This document shows positions 36,761-49,070 of a stretch of DNA of 64,000 bases, piece after piece. Positions within the stretch are counted from its first letter, which is position 1; each line of letters begins with the position of its first letter. The notes beneath the pieces are model-generated. The model did no database searches. It was not told the DNA's origin and saw only the letters and a program-made list of their open reading frames with translations. Both the position numbers and the translations under genes were made by a program. Source of the DNA: Sitta carolinensis (lineage: Eukaryota; Chordata; Aves; Passeriformes; Sittidae); the NCBI GenBank assembly GCA_032173965.1, contig CM063285.1:27315660-27379659 (forward strand), given 5' to 3'.

Positions 36761-38869
36761 CCTGGATAAAATCACATATTCAAATATACAAGCTTTCATT
36801 CCTGAGTAAAAGGGACTGCCTTTAAGAAGGCTACAGAAGAATAACTTTGGATTTTTAAGATTCCTTGTATGACAAAAGTTAACCAAGAAAATGCACGCCA
36901 AAGTTCAGTCTTTTCAAGTATAGAGTTCCAGGCATTTGTAACAGAACAGGAGAGGGAAATTTTGCAAAAAAAAAGATCTTAGTAGGCTGCATAAGAGATA
37001 GGCATACTATGAATACTTTGTTTCTCATTTTAAGCTGAATTAAGAATTTAGAATAAGACTGTATGCTAAACCTCGAAGAGTAGTACTGTATGCCCATATA
37101 TATCTATATGTTTTTAATTATCTAAAAAAGGATAGAAAGGGGTTGAGAAAAGTTCAAGAGAACCTCTACAATATCATTAGCAAGATAATATAGGTAAGAA
37201 TGTTTTCATTATTTGAAGATGCATCTTTTCTGAATATAGAATTTATGCTTACGTTTCCAACTGCTCTTACAGAAACCTAAGTAATTTTGAATAAATTCTG
37301 GTTTAAAATTTTTAAGTTATTGTTTGTTGCCTTTAGCAATAAGACTAGATGAAATTTTCTCACTTTAATTGAAGGTTACAGAGTGTAGTTGATGTTGGAC
37401 TGAAAATGTCCCTCCTAAAAGGAGTAAACTCCTCCTTTTGTATTTATTTATTTAAAATTAATCCAAAATTTTGCCATTTTTGTTCAGAAAATGTTGTAAG
37501 CTCTGAATTTCTTTGTTACTAATCTTTTCTAAAAGATGGTTATCAATTAGCTTTTCAACATTTGTTTTTCAGCCTACTATTTTTTTTTTTTTAATTTCAC
37601 GTAACTGTTAATATTAAACAAGCAAAGCTTTATGTGTGTTTTCTCGTTTTCTCATCAATTCATGTCCTGACTGCCAAACCTAGCATCTTTTTCGATTCTA
37701 AAATCAGTTAAGAAAAATCCTATCTTATTAAGGCAAGAATGCCAAAGCTTATCTTCAATCTGGTCATGTGCACCTATCTTCAGCAAGCTACCCTTGCACT
37801 GCCGGACATATTGCTTCTTGTAACTTCTGAGCTCTACTTGTCTGCTATACCCAAAGTAACAGCTCTGATAACATTTCCTGGTTTAAATACTGATATGATG
37901 CTCCACTCTTCGTTTCAGGTCACCTCTTTCACTTTGTTCTTTCTCTGGCAAACTATATAGGATTTTTCACGGAAGAGATCCATTCTGATACACAAGTTCA
38001 GTCTCTCTGACATACCTGTCCTTTCCTCAGCCCTTTTATGCCCTTGTTCCTGATAGGATTTGAGACGTGCTGGGAGGGAAGGATTTGTAGGCAAAAAAGC
38101 CTGAGAAGCTATATAGGGAGCATTGTTTCCATCTGGTGAACATTGTGTGCTTCGCCAGAGAAAAACTCATATCCATCTGTCTTTTCTGGGTACGTAAGAA
38201 GAGATTGCTCTCTAATAAATATTATCAGTGGTTTGGACAGCAGCCGGAGTGGTTATGAGATGACGCAGGACTTTCACCATGCAAGTAGTAAATAAGTAGT
38301 TTCCTTTTGGAACACCTTTTCAGCTGCTAGTGTCTTTTTTCTCTGTTCTCTTCCCAGATTTCTGCAGGTCTTCAGAGCATTTGCTGGGGGGTGTCATAAT
38401 CCAGTTAAAATGTGTAAAAAACTGAGCTAGAATTTCAGCCTTGTAAATCAGGACAGAACTTTACAAGAGAGAGGGATGATAATGGCGGTCTGAAAATTTG
38501 CACTCAAATTTAAAAAATATATTAATGCCAACCTCAACAACATTAATTTGTTTGCCTTATAATTTCAGCCCATTAAATTCTTAACAAAAATTTATTATTA
38601 GAATTTGAGCATCATTCTGAAAAAAACATATATAAGCATTCAGTTAAGAAGCCTCTTCTATTCAAATACCAATCCAGAGTATTTTCACAGAGAAGTATAA
38701 TTTCTTTTAAAAGATGCATTTTTTTAAGCAAAGAAAGCTAGAGGAGATGATGCCAATATCAATATGAAATGGGTTTTAATTCGTGAAGTTACATTAATAA
38801 GATTGACAGCAGCTGAGAGTAATCATGTTCAGAAAGCTACTCAGCGGTTTGTTTAAAATAAGTCGTTAA

Positions 38870-39380
38870 AGTCATGATTTAGTTGTTCAGTCTTGCTTAC
38901 CCACCACATAAGCAGTTAATACAAAACATTCCATTTTACTGTTATGAAAGAAAAAATGTGGGCTTTTAAAAGAGCTGTAAATTAGGTTGTGCTGGAAGCA
39001 TCCATTTCCTTACCTCCATCACTGCCAACTCCCACTGTTTTCTTTGATAAATGATTTGCAGACTACTGTTATTATTTATGTGTTTTACAATTACTACGAA
39101 TGACACCTCCCCTTCCTCAGCCCTAAGCCACAAATCTGAAATGAATAAATGCTGTTTATCGTGACAGTCTGCCTTTTGTCTGTGGAACAATGACAAACTA
39201 CACCACTGACAGCCAGTTGCCGTTTTTAACTACTGCTCTCAAGCTCAGTCTTTGAATGTTCTTCAAAACATGACAACAGTCTGTGTGGAAAAAAATGAGG
39301 GAGATTGTACTGTGTTTGTTTAGCATGCCGTGACACCATTGTCCAATACATTGAGTAAACAGGAAGAATAAATTACATAG
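38870..39380. promoter_or_regulatory. Candidate conserved non-coding element
   Basis: A repeat-free stretch with retained CpGs (CTACGAATGAC, TTATCGTGACAG, GTTGCCGTTTT, CATGCCGTGACACC) and two GTGACA motifs. Overlapping minus-strand frames of 76 and 62 codons show no protein family. The texture is that of non-coding conserved DNA; this is inference only. Confidence 0.25.
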
Positions 39381-42300
39381 CCACAATAGCTTTTAGTTCT
39401 CTGTATTTCATTGAGATTTGTACAACTGTGGTCATACAAAAATTAATATATTATTGCTTTTAAGCATCAATCATTTTGATATTCGTATTGAAAATTGCCT
39501 TCTTACTGGAATTAAGTGAGGGAGGAGAAAGAGAGTGAGCTCTTTTAATTATTTTGAAATCTAAGAACATTTTTATTTTCTCTGTCTGAGCTCTTCAACA
39601 GATCTAAAGGCAACAAGGAACAACTTTATCTGTAGGAATCTTATAAATGTCTACTTAGCTGCAGCTACCCTGTTTTTAAGTGTTAGAATGACCTGTTTAA
39701 TATCTAACTGTGCCTGGCAGAGTGGAGTTAGTAGGTAAATCTGTTCTTATAGTTTGACTAAATCTTGCCTTTTATCTAAATGCAAACTTGCAGATATGCC
39801 AGAGTATTTATTTATTTAATGTAATTTTCTCTCAGAGTTTGAACATTAATCTAGCATTTCTTCTTGAAACCAGATGCCATCCATTTGTCAATGCTCCTTC
39901 TCCCTTTACACACCTGGTGCACATGTGTGCATGTCTACACATGCACAAACATATAGCAGTGCTAGTTTATAAACCTTCTTTCTGTATTTATGTGTTTGTG
40001 TGCATAAGTGAGTGCTGCATTGGTATTTTAGTTAAGTGTCTGAACACCACAACATTACAAAGGATCTTCTGGCACTTGTTTTACTTTATTAGAATCTTGT
40101 GCTACTATTAGTAATGGAATAGAGACATCTTGTGATTAACTTAAATTTTTTGTTCAGTGTAAAATGCTATGTCCAGTATCTGACCAAAAAGGACCCTTTT
40201 CCTGAGTTACATACAGTATTCTGACTGATATAGTTCTTTTAAAATTCACTGGTTTACAGATGATGTTCAATTTTTTTCCCTCCAAGTAAAGACAATGGAG
40301 AGAATATGAGCAAATTCCAAGCCTGCATTGGTGTTGCCAGTTTTTAGAAAATGTATTTCTAATTGAAAAGACATAATCTGCAGTGTTGCTTGGAGTTTAC
40401 CATAATTTCATCCATTAAAAACTGCAGTTATTTTTTAATGCATCTCTGATAAAAAATTTGCCTTCTCTTCAACTATCTGTATCTACTTTCTTATTGTCTT
40501 TTTAAAATTCTTTGATTTCCCTTTGAAATCTCCTTTACCTCTTTTATTTTTTAGACTTCTGATCTTCCTCCTTGCAGAAACATCTAGATTTGTTCTCACT
40601 GTAGTTTTCTACCTGCTATATAGTACTGTTTTTATTTTTAAGTGCAATTAAAAAACAGAAAGTAGGGAGAAAGTTGCTTCAGAGTCCCCAGATTTTTGTC
40701 CTCACAACAGTCATTCCTCCAGGATTGCAATTGTACTTATACCCGAGAAAAACCTTCAAGAAAATCTGTGAAGTAATGCAGGGTATCACATATCTTTGTA
40801 TACTGATTACTGGATAATATATTACTAAATAATATAAATTCATACTCCATTCATCTATGAGACCAGTAAAGATAAATAATATTCTTGTATATTTGAAAGA
40901 ACTATTTTTTAAAAACCTTTTTGAGGGTTAAATATGGTAAAGTACATTAAAGTATAGCATGGCAATATAAGCATTGAAATGCTCACATTCCTAGGTAGGA
41001 AGAGGGCGTGTTTTCTGTGGGCAGGAAGTCAGAGTTGCAATTAGCTTCTCTGACGAAAGGCTAAATCCACAATGAACCCAAAAGAAAAATTCTGATTCCA
41101 CCCTTTTTAGCTTAACAGATTTTTTAGCAGCAGGAAATCGGTGAGTGAATCACATAGCATTGCAATATATAAAATCAAGAACAGACATATACATTGAGGA
41201 AAAAAAACACTTTGGACATTCTCATCTAGGTATTCTAATCCAATAGAGAACGCTTCATCCTCTTGCACTGCTTCCTGGCTGCTGAACATATTCCCACTTG
41301 AATAAACAATGTTGGCTCATTCATAGAGCTGAAGTATCCTTCCTAAAGACATAAAGTGTGGTTTAACTATTTCAGATAATATCTAGGTTATAGCCATTAT
41401 CTAGCTATAATAAGCTACTTGCCATCCATCAGTAGAGCTATCCGAACATTAATGAGTTCCTTTTGAATCTGGAGAGTACTTAAGCTTTCATGATAGTTGT
41501 TCACAGCTGTATATTGATTTGGGGTTTTTTTCACTTTCACTATGAATTTTACTGAGATGATTTAAGAAAGTCACCTTATAAGTTATTTTCTGTGTATTAT
41601 AACTAAAAGTTATTGATAGTTTAACATTTTTACACAAGGACAATTGATTATGTCTCAAAACCTTAATACAAAGCACGTAGCACTGCTTCTGATATTTAAG
41701 ATTAAAATCTAACAAACACATGTTCCAAATTAAATTGGTGTTTGTTGTCATTTGAATGCATGCACAGAGGTTGATAAATACTAATAAAAATGTAAGTAAA
41801 ACATATGCAAAATGTGCCTTACTAGTTTAACATGGAGAGGAGGCTTCATACTTCCTGGAAACTTCTGTTATCAATTTTAAAAACTGCAGAATAAAAATAA
41901 TTTGACTTGCAATATGAACTGCCTGAACTTAAGCTTTCATCAGTAGTGTAGCAGTGAATTCTAATTTTCCAGGTTTAGTTTCCTAATGCGATTTTAAGCG
42001 TTATAATTTATGTAGATATGAACATTTACGTGAACAAAAAAATTTACTTGATTTATAGTAATGTGATCAACTTTGCTCTTTCTCAAACCTCTAGAGAAAT
42101 TGCTGTTTCATGTAAATGGAACTGCTTTAAAGTAACTTGAAACAAGCTACAGTGGTGATGCTACTGATTGAACAGAAATCTTTGTCATGCTTGTGAAACT
42201 TTATTCAGGGTTGATGTAGTCACTAGCAGAATAGCAATCAATGGGATCTTTCTTCAAAAGCAGAAAGGTTGAAGTCCCTTCATTAAGAGTGCTGCGTCTC

Positions 42301-44239
42301 TTCCCCACTACTTTGCCCAATCATTGTAGTTGCAAAAGCCAGAGCTGTATGTATTCAGCTTCTCTTTTCCCCTCTCTAGTTTCATTCATTACAGAACTGG
42401 ACACCATGAGCTCAGTGAATGTCTCCTATTTCTAGTGACAATACATAGATTTAAAAATGGACTATGCAGCCATTTTGACAATATGGATTTGGTATTCTAA
42501 TCTAATAAAAAAGCTTTCATGCACTAATATTGCCTTTTGGCAGCCTCAACAAATCTTCATCTGTGAGAATAGTACCATGCAAATCATATGACTCTGCTAT
42601 TCACACTTCAATTTGGATATATAAAACAGGTTTTCAGTTAAAAGTATTTCTCTTCATTGGGCCATGTGGTCACTAGCGATACAAGCCAGGAGCAGTAACA
42701 ATGGAACTGTAAAATGACAAAAAATGGGACATTAATTCAGACCCTTTTTGGTAATGGATCAGTAATCATAATCATCTTCCTAAACTACTTGTTTGAAGCA
42801 TCCATATGGGTAAGCCATATTTTTTTTTCTGCTACCATGAGCATTCTCTGAGTGCTGCTCTATGTCTCACATTTATAGAGTTTACTGGAACTTTGGCATG
42901 CAATTCAACAATGAACATCAGCAAAAAAATGCAGACATAGAATTTGACTTGTGACTACCAGATAGTCTAATTTTCCTGCAAAGTTGCCCTAGGTATCACA
43001 TGATGAGTTTGCAAAACAATGTGGAAACACCTTCAGAGCTGAATGTGGCTTTAATTAATACAGTCACCAAAATTGCATAAATTGAAATATTGCTGAGACT
43101 GTTGCCAGTGTCAGTTTAATTCCTGATCTTAATCTCTAAAGAAGTAACTTCATCAAGTCTGAACTAATAGAGCAAAGCAAACCTCATACCAGCTGCCATG
43201 TGACTGAAAACCAAAACAAAACAAAAATTTTGGAAGCTTTATAAAGTTTGCTGAAGATTTCTTGTTACCAGTTAATTTTCTATATAGAACATCAGAAACC
43301 ATTGTGAAAAGCATCCACAGTTGTGTTTGAATTAATTGTCTGTTTTGATGGCATATTGACCATAAACAATTTGTATGAACTTCAGCTATAATGGAATGCT
43401 AAAGTCAGTTGGTTTTCAGAAGGATATCTTACAGCTAAATACCTGCATTCTATTGATGTCAGCAGAAATCACTGAATATTCTATAATCTGCAAATTATTC
43501 TTCTGTTGTCAAGTCAATGTTTCCTTCACTTGTAAGTCAAATTACAAAACATAGGTCCAAATGTGGTTATCAGAATCCCAGAAAATTCAATTAAAGAAAT
43601 GTAATAAAAAATGTAAGGGTTTTAGTACAGATGCTCTCTCTTTGATTAGTTTTCTATCAGCATGAGAGTTGACAAAATATTTAAAACTTGTTTTTAAATT
43701 CCAGTACTGTCTTCAGAATAGTAGTGTTCTCCAAGCACCGGAGCAGTGTAAAATTCTCAATGCAAAGAGATTTACTGATAAAAAATAAGGGATAAAAAGA
43801 TTAGAACTAAAATATATGCCATTTTTTATAGAATATATAATGAAATCCCTATTAATATGTAGTCTTGACTGTGAAGTTTCAGCATGGACCCCTCAGACTT
43901 TGCAAAGGATTTTAAAATTCTTCCTGGAGTAATTGCATATATATGCAAAGGAAATCCTTTAGTTTCCTTGCGTTATCTGGCAGAAGCTTACTGCAAATAA
44001 CAAAAAAAAGGAATGTCTGGAAGATGCCAGCAATTGGTTTTCTCCATAAAATGTGCTGCACTTGGTGCTGCTAAAAAGCTAGAAGTGGGGAGCAGGTTAC
44101 CATGGAGGAACTATTAGCCAGTGGTGAAAGTTTATATTGATTATTAAACACTAAGGAGAATTATAAAGAACACCGTAAGAACCCGACACATCAAATGAAA
44201 ATAAAGTCAACGGTGGCTGATGAAATTTATCCTCCCTAA

Positions 44240-44640
44240 GAGGGAAACAGCACACACTGCAATGAGTGAATTACAGTAGCCTTTATGTACCGAGGGACTC
44301 TGAATTAGAGATAGCCTCTTCAGACGAAGATCTAGGCACCACTGTAGACAGCTCAATGAAGACATCTGTTTAAAACATATCAGAGGTCAAAAAACTGAAT
44401 AATCCTTGGGCTGTATGGGGAATATTATGAAAAATATTACAATGTTACATAAATTGATGCGCACCCTTACCTGGACTGTTAAAATCCGTTTTGGTCAACT
44501 CTTCTGTGAAAATTGTATGAAGAGGAAAAAGGAAGGTTACTCAAGGGCACCTATAGTTTCTTCCTGCTTAGATGGGAGAAAAGTAAAAAGAAATATGAAA
44601 TTCTGAATAGTAATCAAAATCTCAACTGGATGTTTCCCTT
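44240..44640 (+). mobile_element. Old CR1-clade (L3-like) LINE fragment, sense
   Basis: The stretch aligns in memory with the region after the reverse-transcriptase core of CR1/L3-type ORF2. GAAGATCTAGGCACC (44,326-44,340) begins EDLGTTVDSSMKTSV, a hallmark segment of these elements (usually EDLGVxVDSSMK). It is followed after a stop by EVKKLNN and, in another frame, LGCMGNIMKNI and MRTLTWTVKIRFGQL, corresponding to the family's 'LG-I-K-IENK' and 'VRPHLEYCVQFW' segments. Several stops and frameshifts show great age. Both ends are approximate. The 66-codon open frame at 44,406-44,606 is part of this relic, not a gene. Confidence 0.68.
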
Positions 44641-47600
44641 TTTCAGTCTTAACAAAGAGATTAGCTAGAGGTATGTTCTTTTATGAAATGCACAATTGTC
44701 TTTAGTACTTAGCACCTTATATTTCTTTCAATTTGAGATTTGTGAAAGTATTTATATAATTACTATAAATAGGTTTTTTCTATTTGTATCAAATGGGTTT
44801 TTAAGAACAGGAAGGTAGAGGAGGTAACTGGTGAAGCTATTTTTTAATCACATGCAAATGCAAATAAGGATCATCATGGGTAGGTAGACCTGAGGTCTGT
44901 CTAGCTTTAAACTATAAAATAAAAACATTTTTCCACACTTCTTCCTTAAAATATCATTATCAGCTGAGTTAGCTAAATTTTACTGAGTTTCAAAAAAGAA
45001 CTGAAAGGCCAAAATATTAAGAAATGAGCTCCCTGCTGAAAACTAGATAGGAAAAAGGCAGTCTATAGGTTTCTGGGCATAAGAAGCGTGAGAAAAAAGT
45101 GAGAGAACTGAAGTTTGCTCTCAGTTGCCTGGCAAGATGTTATCTGAGATATAATGAATTAAGTTAGTGTCATAGGTTGATCATTACACAGTTTTTGATT
45201 GCTACACTTGCAGTAGTTCTTAAATATTATGAAGTACAAGCAGTACAACAAATTCATTGAGAGCCAAAGACTAAATGATTGCTGTTTCATTTCTAACGTC
45301 TTTTATTGTTATTGTATAAAAATTGGTCAAGAAGTACTGTATTAGTTACATAAATAATGTTTGAATCTATATCTTTTTCCATTGTACTCTGCCATAAAGT
45401 AATAAATTAAGATAAAGGGGAAAGTAAAAATTTAGACATCTGCATGGTAATGACTCCCTTTGTTTTTATTGTAAGATATATTATTTAACCAGTGCGTTCT
45501 CTATTAATTATGTGTAAAAATGGTAATATAAAGTAATCAGGATTCTCTGGTTTTTCAACTTATGTATGTGAAGTCAAAACTTCCTATGTTCTCAGTAAAA
45601 TTCTTATCAATGAAATATGTAATGCTATGAAAAATTGATATTTTCATTTGGATAAAACTTATTCTTTAAAAAACCCATCTTGACTATCATCAGCTGCATT
45701 GTATTCCTTCTTATCTTTTATAATACCTTTAAATCTTCCAGGCACTGTTGACAGGCCAAAGGCCCATACTTACAAGGACTTCCCAGTGGATACCACTTTG
45801 ACTGTGGACTCTTAAACTTTCAGCCCAATTAATTCCCACACATAGTAAAAAAAAAATTGCTAGCTCATCAGTTAATTCTTTCAAAACTCTTTTACTTTAT
45901 CTGACATTCTGATTTTAAAATGATGCATTTAAGAACTGTGTTAAACATTATTTCTAGTTACTGTCAACAAGGAATCGATTTCTTGATATATAAGATACTA
46001 CAAGAAGCTTTTTTGATACATATTTGATATACAATTATATAATTGAAATACAAGAAGCTTTCTGCCTGTGTACAGAATGAAACTATTTTTGATAACTCTG
46101 AGATTTTTATTTGTGTTGACCACAGTATTTTCCTTCGTACATATTCCTCTTTTTTTTTTTTTTTGTTTCTTCTAACTGTCAATTTTTCTTACTTATCAGG
46201 GATAGTTGCAGTTTCCTTTCAACTGCCTAATGTGTTGTGCTTGTAACAGGTTTTGATTTCATTAGTGTTTAAGTGTTTATTCTTAAGGAACCATGTTATG
46301 TATATTTCTCTTTCAGACTTCACGTTTAATGCCTGAAAATTAAATAGTCTACTGATCTTTAGACATGCAGTCTGTGCTTTATGTTTTACATGGCATGGTG
46401 AATGATCATCAGCCTACCTATGCAATCGTTTTTAGAAGACTAACTTATATTTAGAGCTTTTATTGTTTTAGAAAGAATTTCAAACTGCAGGCAAGCAGAG
46501 AAATATCTTCAAAGTAATAAGATTTTTCTCAAAGGAGTAGAGTAGACTTTAGTGAAGATCAAAAAAAATTCAGATCTATTAAAAGTGACTCTATGTGTGA
46601 GAAATCTACTAGAGAATTACATGAAAGTGTTAGGAGCAACTTCTGAAATGTGTAAGATAACACTGTAAAATAGGCTGAACCTAAAGCTACCATTTATTTT
46701 CCATCTTGGTGATGTCACTGTGGCTGTCACAAGCTGTGTTACCTTGCAAATGGGGCTGGTAGCCTCACAGAGTAAATCCTTGTTCTCCCTTTGATTCCTC
46801 TGTGCCTTATCAGAAGAGAAATGCACACATACAACTATGCATAATACAAGGCAGTATTATTTAACGGAGTGCTCCTGTGACATACGCAAACCACTCATTT
46901 CTTGTTAATATGGCAACAGCAGAAAGTCTCCAGAGGTTTGTCCAGCCTTATAATGAGAGGCCTGTGTTATGTGCAGCTCTGTAGACTCAGAAGTGGCCAT
47001 GGATTCATCCCCTGCTGTGAAATTTGGCTGCTGCCTGAGGCCCTGTGGAAATCATGTTTCTTGCTATGCTCAACCACGTGCAAGCTTCCCTGCTGAGAAA
47101 AGCAAGGAAATTTGCTGAACTGTGTTCATCTATTTCTCTCCCTCACCATCTGAGACACAGAGAAAAGGATCTGCAGGGCAATATTTCCATCCTGTTTTTT
47201 ATTTCTGAGAGGGAAATAGGACAGTCACCAATACATTCCTTAGGATGTGTAGACTGAGGAACTCATTAAGGGTCTTGATTTTTGGAGGACAGTCAGACAG
47301 ACTAGGCAGATGGAGCAGGCAATCTCAGCAACTATGATCACATTGAAAAGACAATGGAAGAAGCCTTGAATATTCCTTTCTTCTCAAGAAGTTCCAAGAC
47401 TGCAGTGTAGGAGAAAAAAAGTGTATTGTGAATCATCCCTGCCTTTGTTACAATGTGCCAAATCAATGAAACAGTAAGAATCCCATTCCTGTTTTTATAG
47501 TTTATGTATCTAATCTCATGTAGTTAATGTCTACCCACTCATTTTTCATCTGTGAGATGAGTTCCAAGAGACAACGACATGTAAGAGACCCAATGCTGAA

Positions 47601-48744
47601 GAAAAGTCTGACAAACTATGTATTTAAAACCAAAAAATAATTACATACAAAAAATGATGTACAGAAAATTGTATTTTATATGCTGTGGTGCTGAAGTGTT
47701 TAGAAAACAACAAACAATCAGAAAACCTATTATATTCCCCCCAGAATGTACAAGGATTTGATCTCAAATAGAAAGTGTGTTTAGTATTTTTTGGGAACAG
47801 TCTGAGGAATAGTAAAACTGGAATGAAAGAAACAGCATGTTAGATGGGTAAAAATGGAATCTACTTTTGAGAATGCAGCTGATGTGATGGGGGCGGGGGG
47901 AGGTTAAAGACAATTTTTTTGCTTTGTGTTCTTCTTTTTCAGTCAAATATTTCCTGTTAAAAACCTGCAAAGAGCTTGTCTGGCATAAATAGTAAGTGTA
48001 TTGAAGTTAATAGAGCTGTCATAGTATATAATGATTTGAACGGTCAAAGGAGAGATAAAATGTTGCTGATAATGCTAATAGCAAAGTTTTAATAAGCAGA
48101 CAAAAAACATGGTTTCTTTGGTTGTTTATTCAGTTGTGCCACAGAATTAGGGAATAGCGGGCACCAAGACAAGACTGGGGAGAACATTACAGGGGTCTAT
48201 AGCTGGAGAGAGATCCTTCACAAATGAGAAAATTTAACTTGTTATAGTGAGAGAAAAGAAGGCAGACATTGAAGAGGTATGTGCTGAGAATGATTTCAGA
48301 TGGATTGGAGGGAGAAGATCACAGGAAGCCAGTGCAGAAGTCAATGATTCCTTTTCAGTGATTCAGAAAGGGGTGTCTGTTAAAAAATAACACATTCAAA
48401 CAAGAACACAAAAAAATTTTGGTAGCTCCTACCAAAAAGTAGAAGGTAGAAAAGTAATATAATAAAGAAAATCAAGTAAAGGAAAAATTTCAGGTTTTAA
48501 AGTATCTTTTATATATATATATAACTTAGCCATGTTTTTAACATAAAGCAATAGCTGTTAGTATTTGCATGTGTATATATATGCATGCAGGTGCCATTAA
48601 GTGTAAATCCTTTGTTTCTTTTGAGAAATAATAATGAAACATAATAAATCTTGTAACCCATAAAACACTGTATTTGCATTTTTTTTTCTGTCACAGTGTA
48701 TATATATACATACATACACTAATATGGATCTTTTAAGTAGAATA

Positions 48745-48774
48745 CTATATTTTGAAAATATTTTCAAAATATAG
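48745..48774. repeat. Perfect 30-bp palindrome
   Basis: CTATATTTTGAAAAT and ATTTTCAAAATATAG meet with no spacer, giving a perfect 15+15 palindrome. It could extrude as a cruciform. Perfect spacerless palindromes of this size are rare by chance even in AT-rich DNA. Confidence 0.95.
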
Positions 48775-48947
48775 CTTATGACCTAGTTTCAGACTGATGC
48801 GTGACTGATTTGTGGGAAATCCTATAGGATTTATATCTTTATATAAGGTTTATATAGGTCTTTATATCTTTTTTGCAATTAAAAACTATCAGAAATTCTT
48901 TTGCCACACTGCTGAATGCACCAAAACCAAGAAAACCCAAACTAATT

Positions 48948-48963
48948 CCCACCCCCACCCCCC
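48948..48963. repeat. C-rich tract (G-rich on the minus strand)
   Basis: CCCACCCCCACCCCCC, followed shortly by a 12-base A run. On the minus strand the runs GGGGGG, GGGGG and GGG are separated by single T bases, so a G-quadruplex is possible. It is isolated in AT-rich DNA. Confidence 0.8.
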
Positions 48964-49037
48964 GTGAAAAAAAAAAAATTCTTTTCACCTATTATCCTCA
49001 TAATAGCTTGGAGACAGAATATGTAGAATTATGTATA

Positions 49038-49070
49038 TATATATAATCAAACTGCTTTTGATTATATATA
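49038..49070. repeat. AT-rich hairpin, 14-bp perfect arms
   Basis: TATATATAATCAAA (49,038-49,051) and TTTGATTATATATA (49,057-49,070) flank a 5-base CTGCT loop. Similarity continues outward as ATGTATA/TACAT with a small offset. Most of each arm is a TA run, so this is probably simple-sequence chance. Confidence 0.85.

Larger units (their letters stand above)
35586..44239. other. Unique intergenic DNA
   Basis: No gene or mobile element firmly recognised. Open frames reach 107 codons (39,788-40,111, plus), with no known motif. Two candidate non-coding elements inside are listed separately. A TATA-like CTATATAGGG (about 38,109) followed about 105 bases on by AATAAA (about 38,214) looks faintly like an old LTR, but no boundaries could be found. 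Confidence 0.5.
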
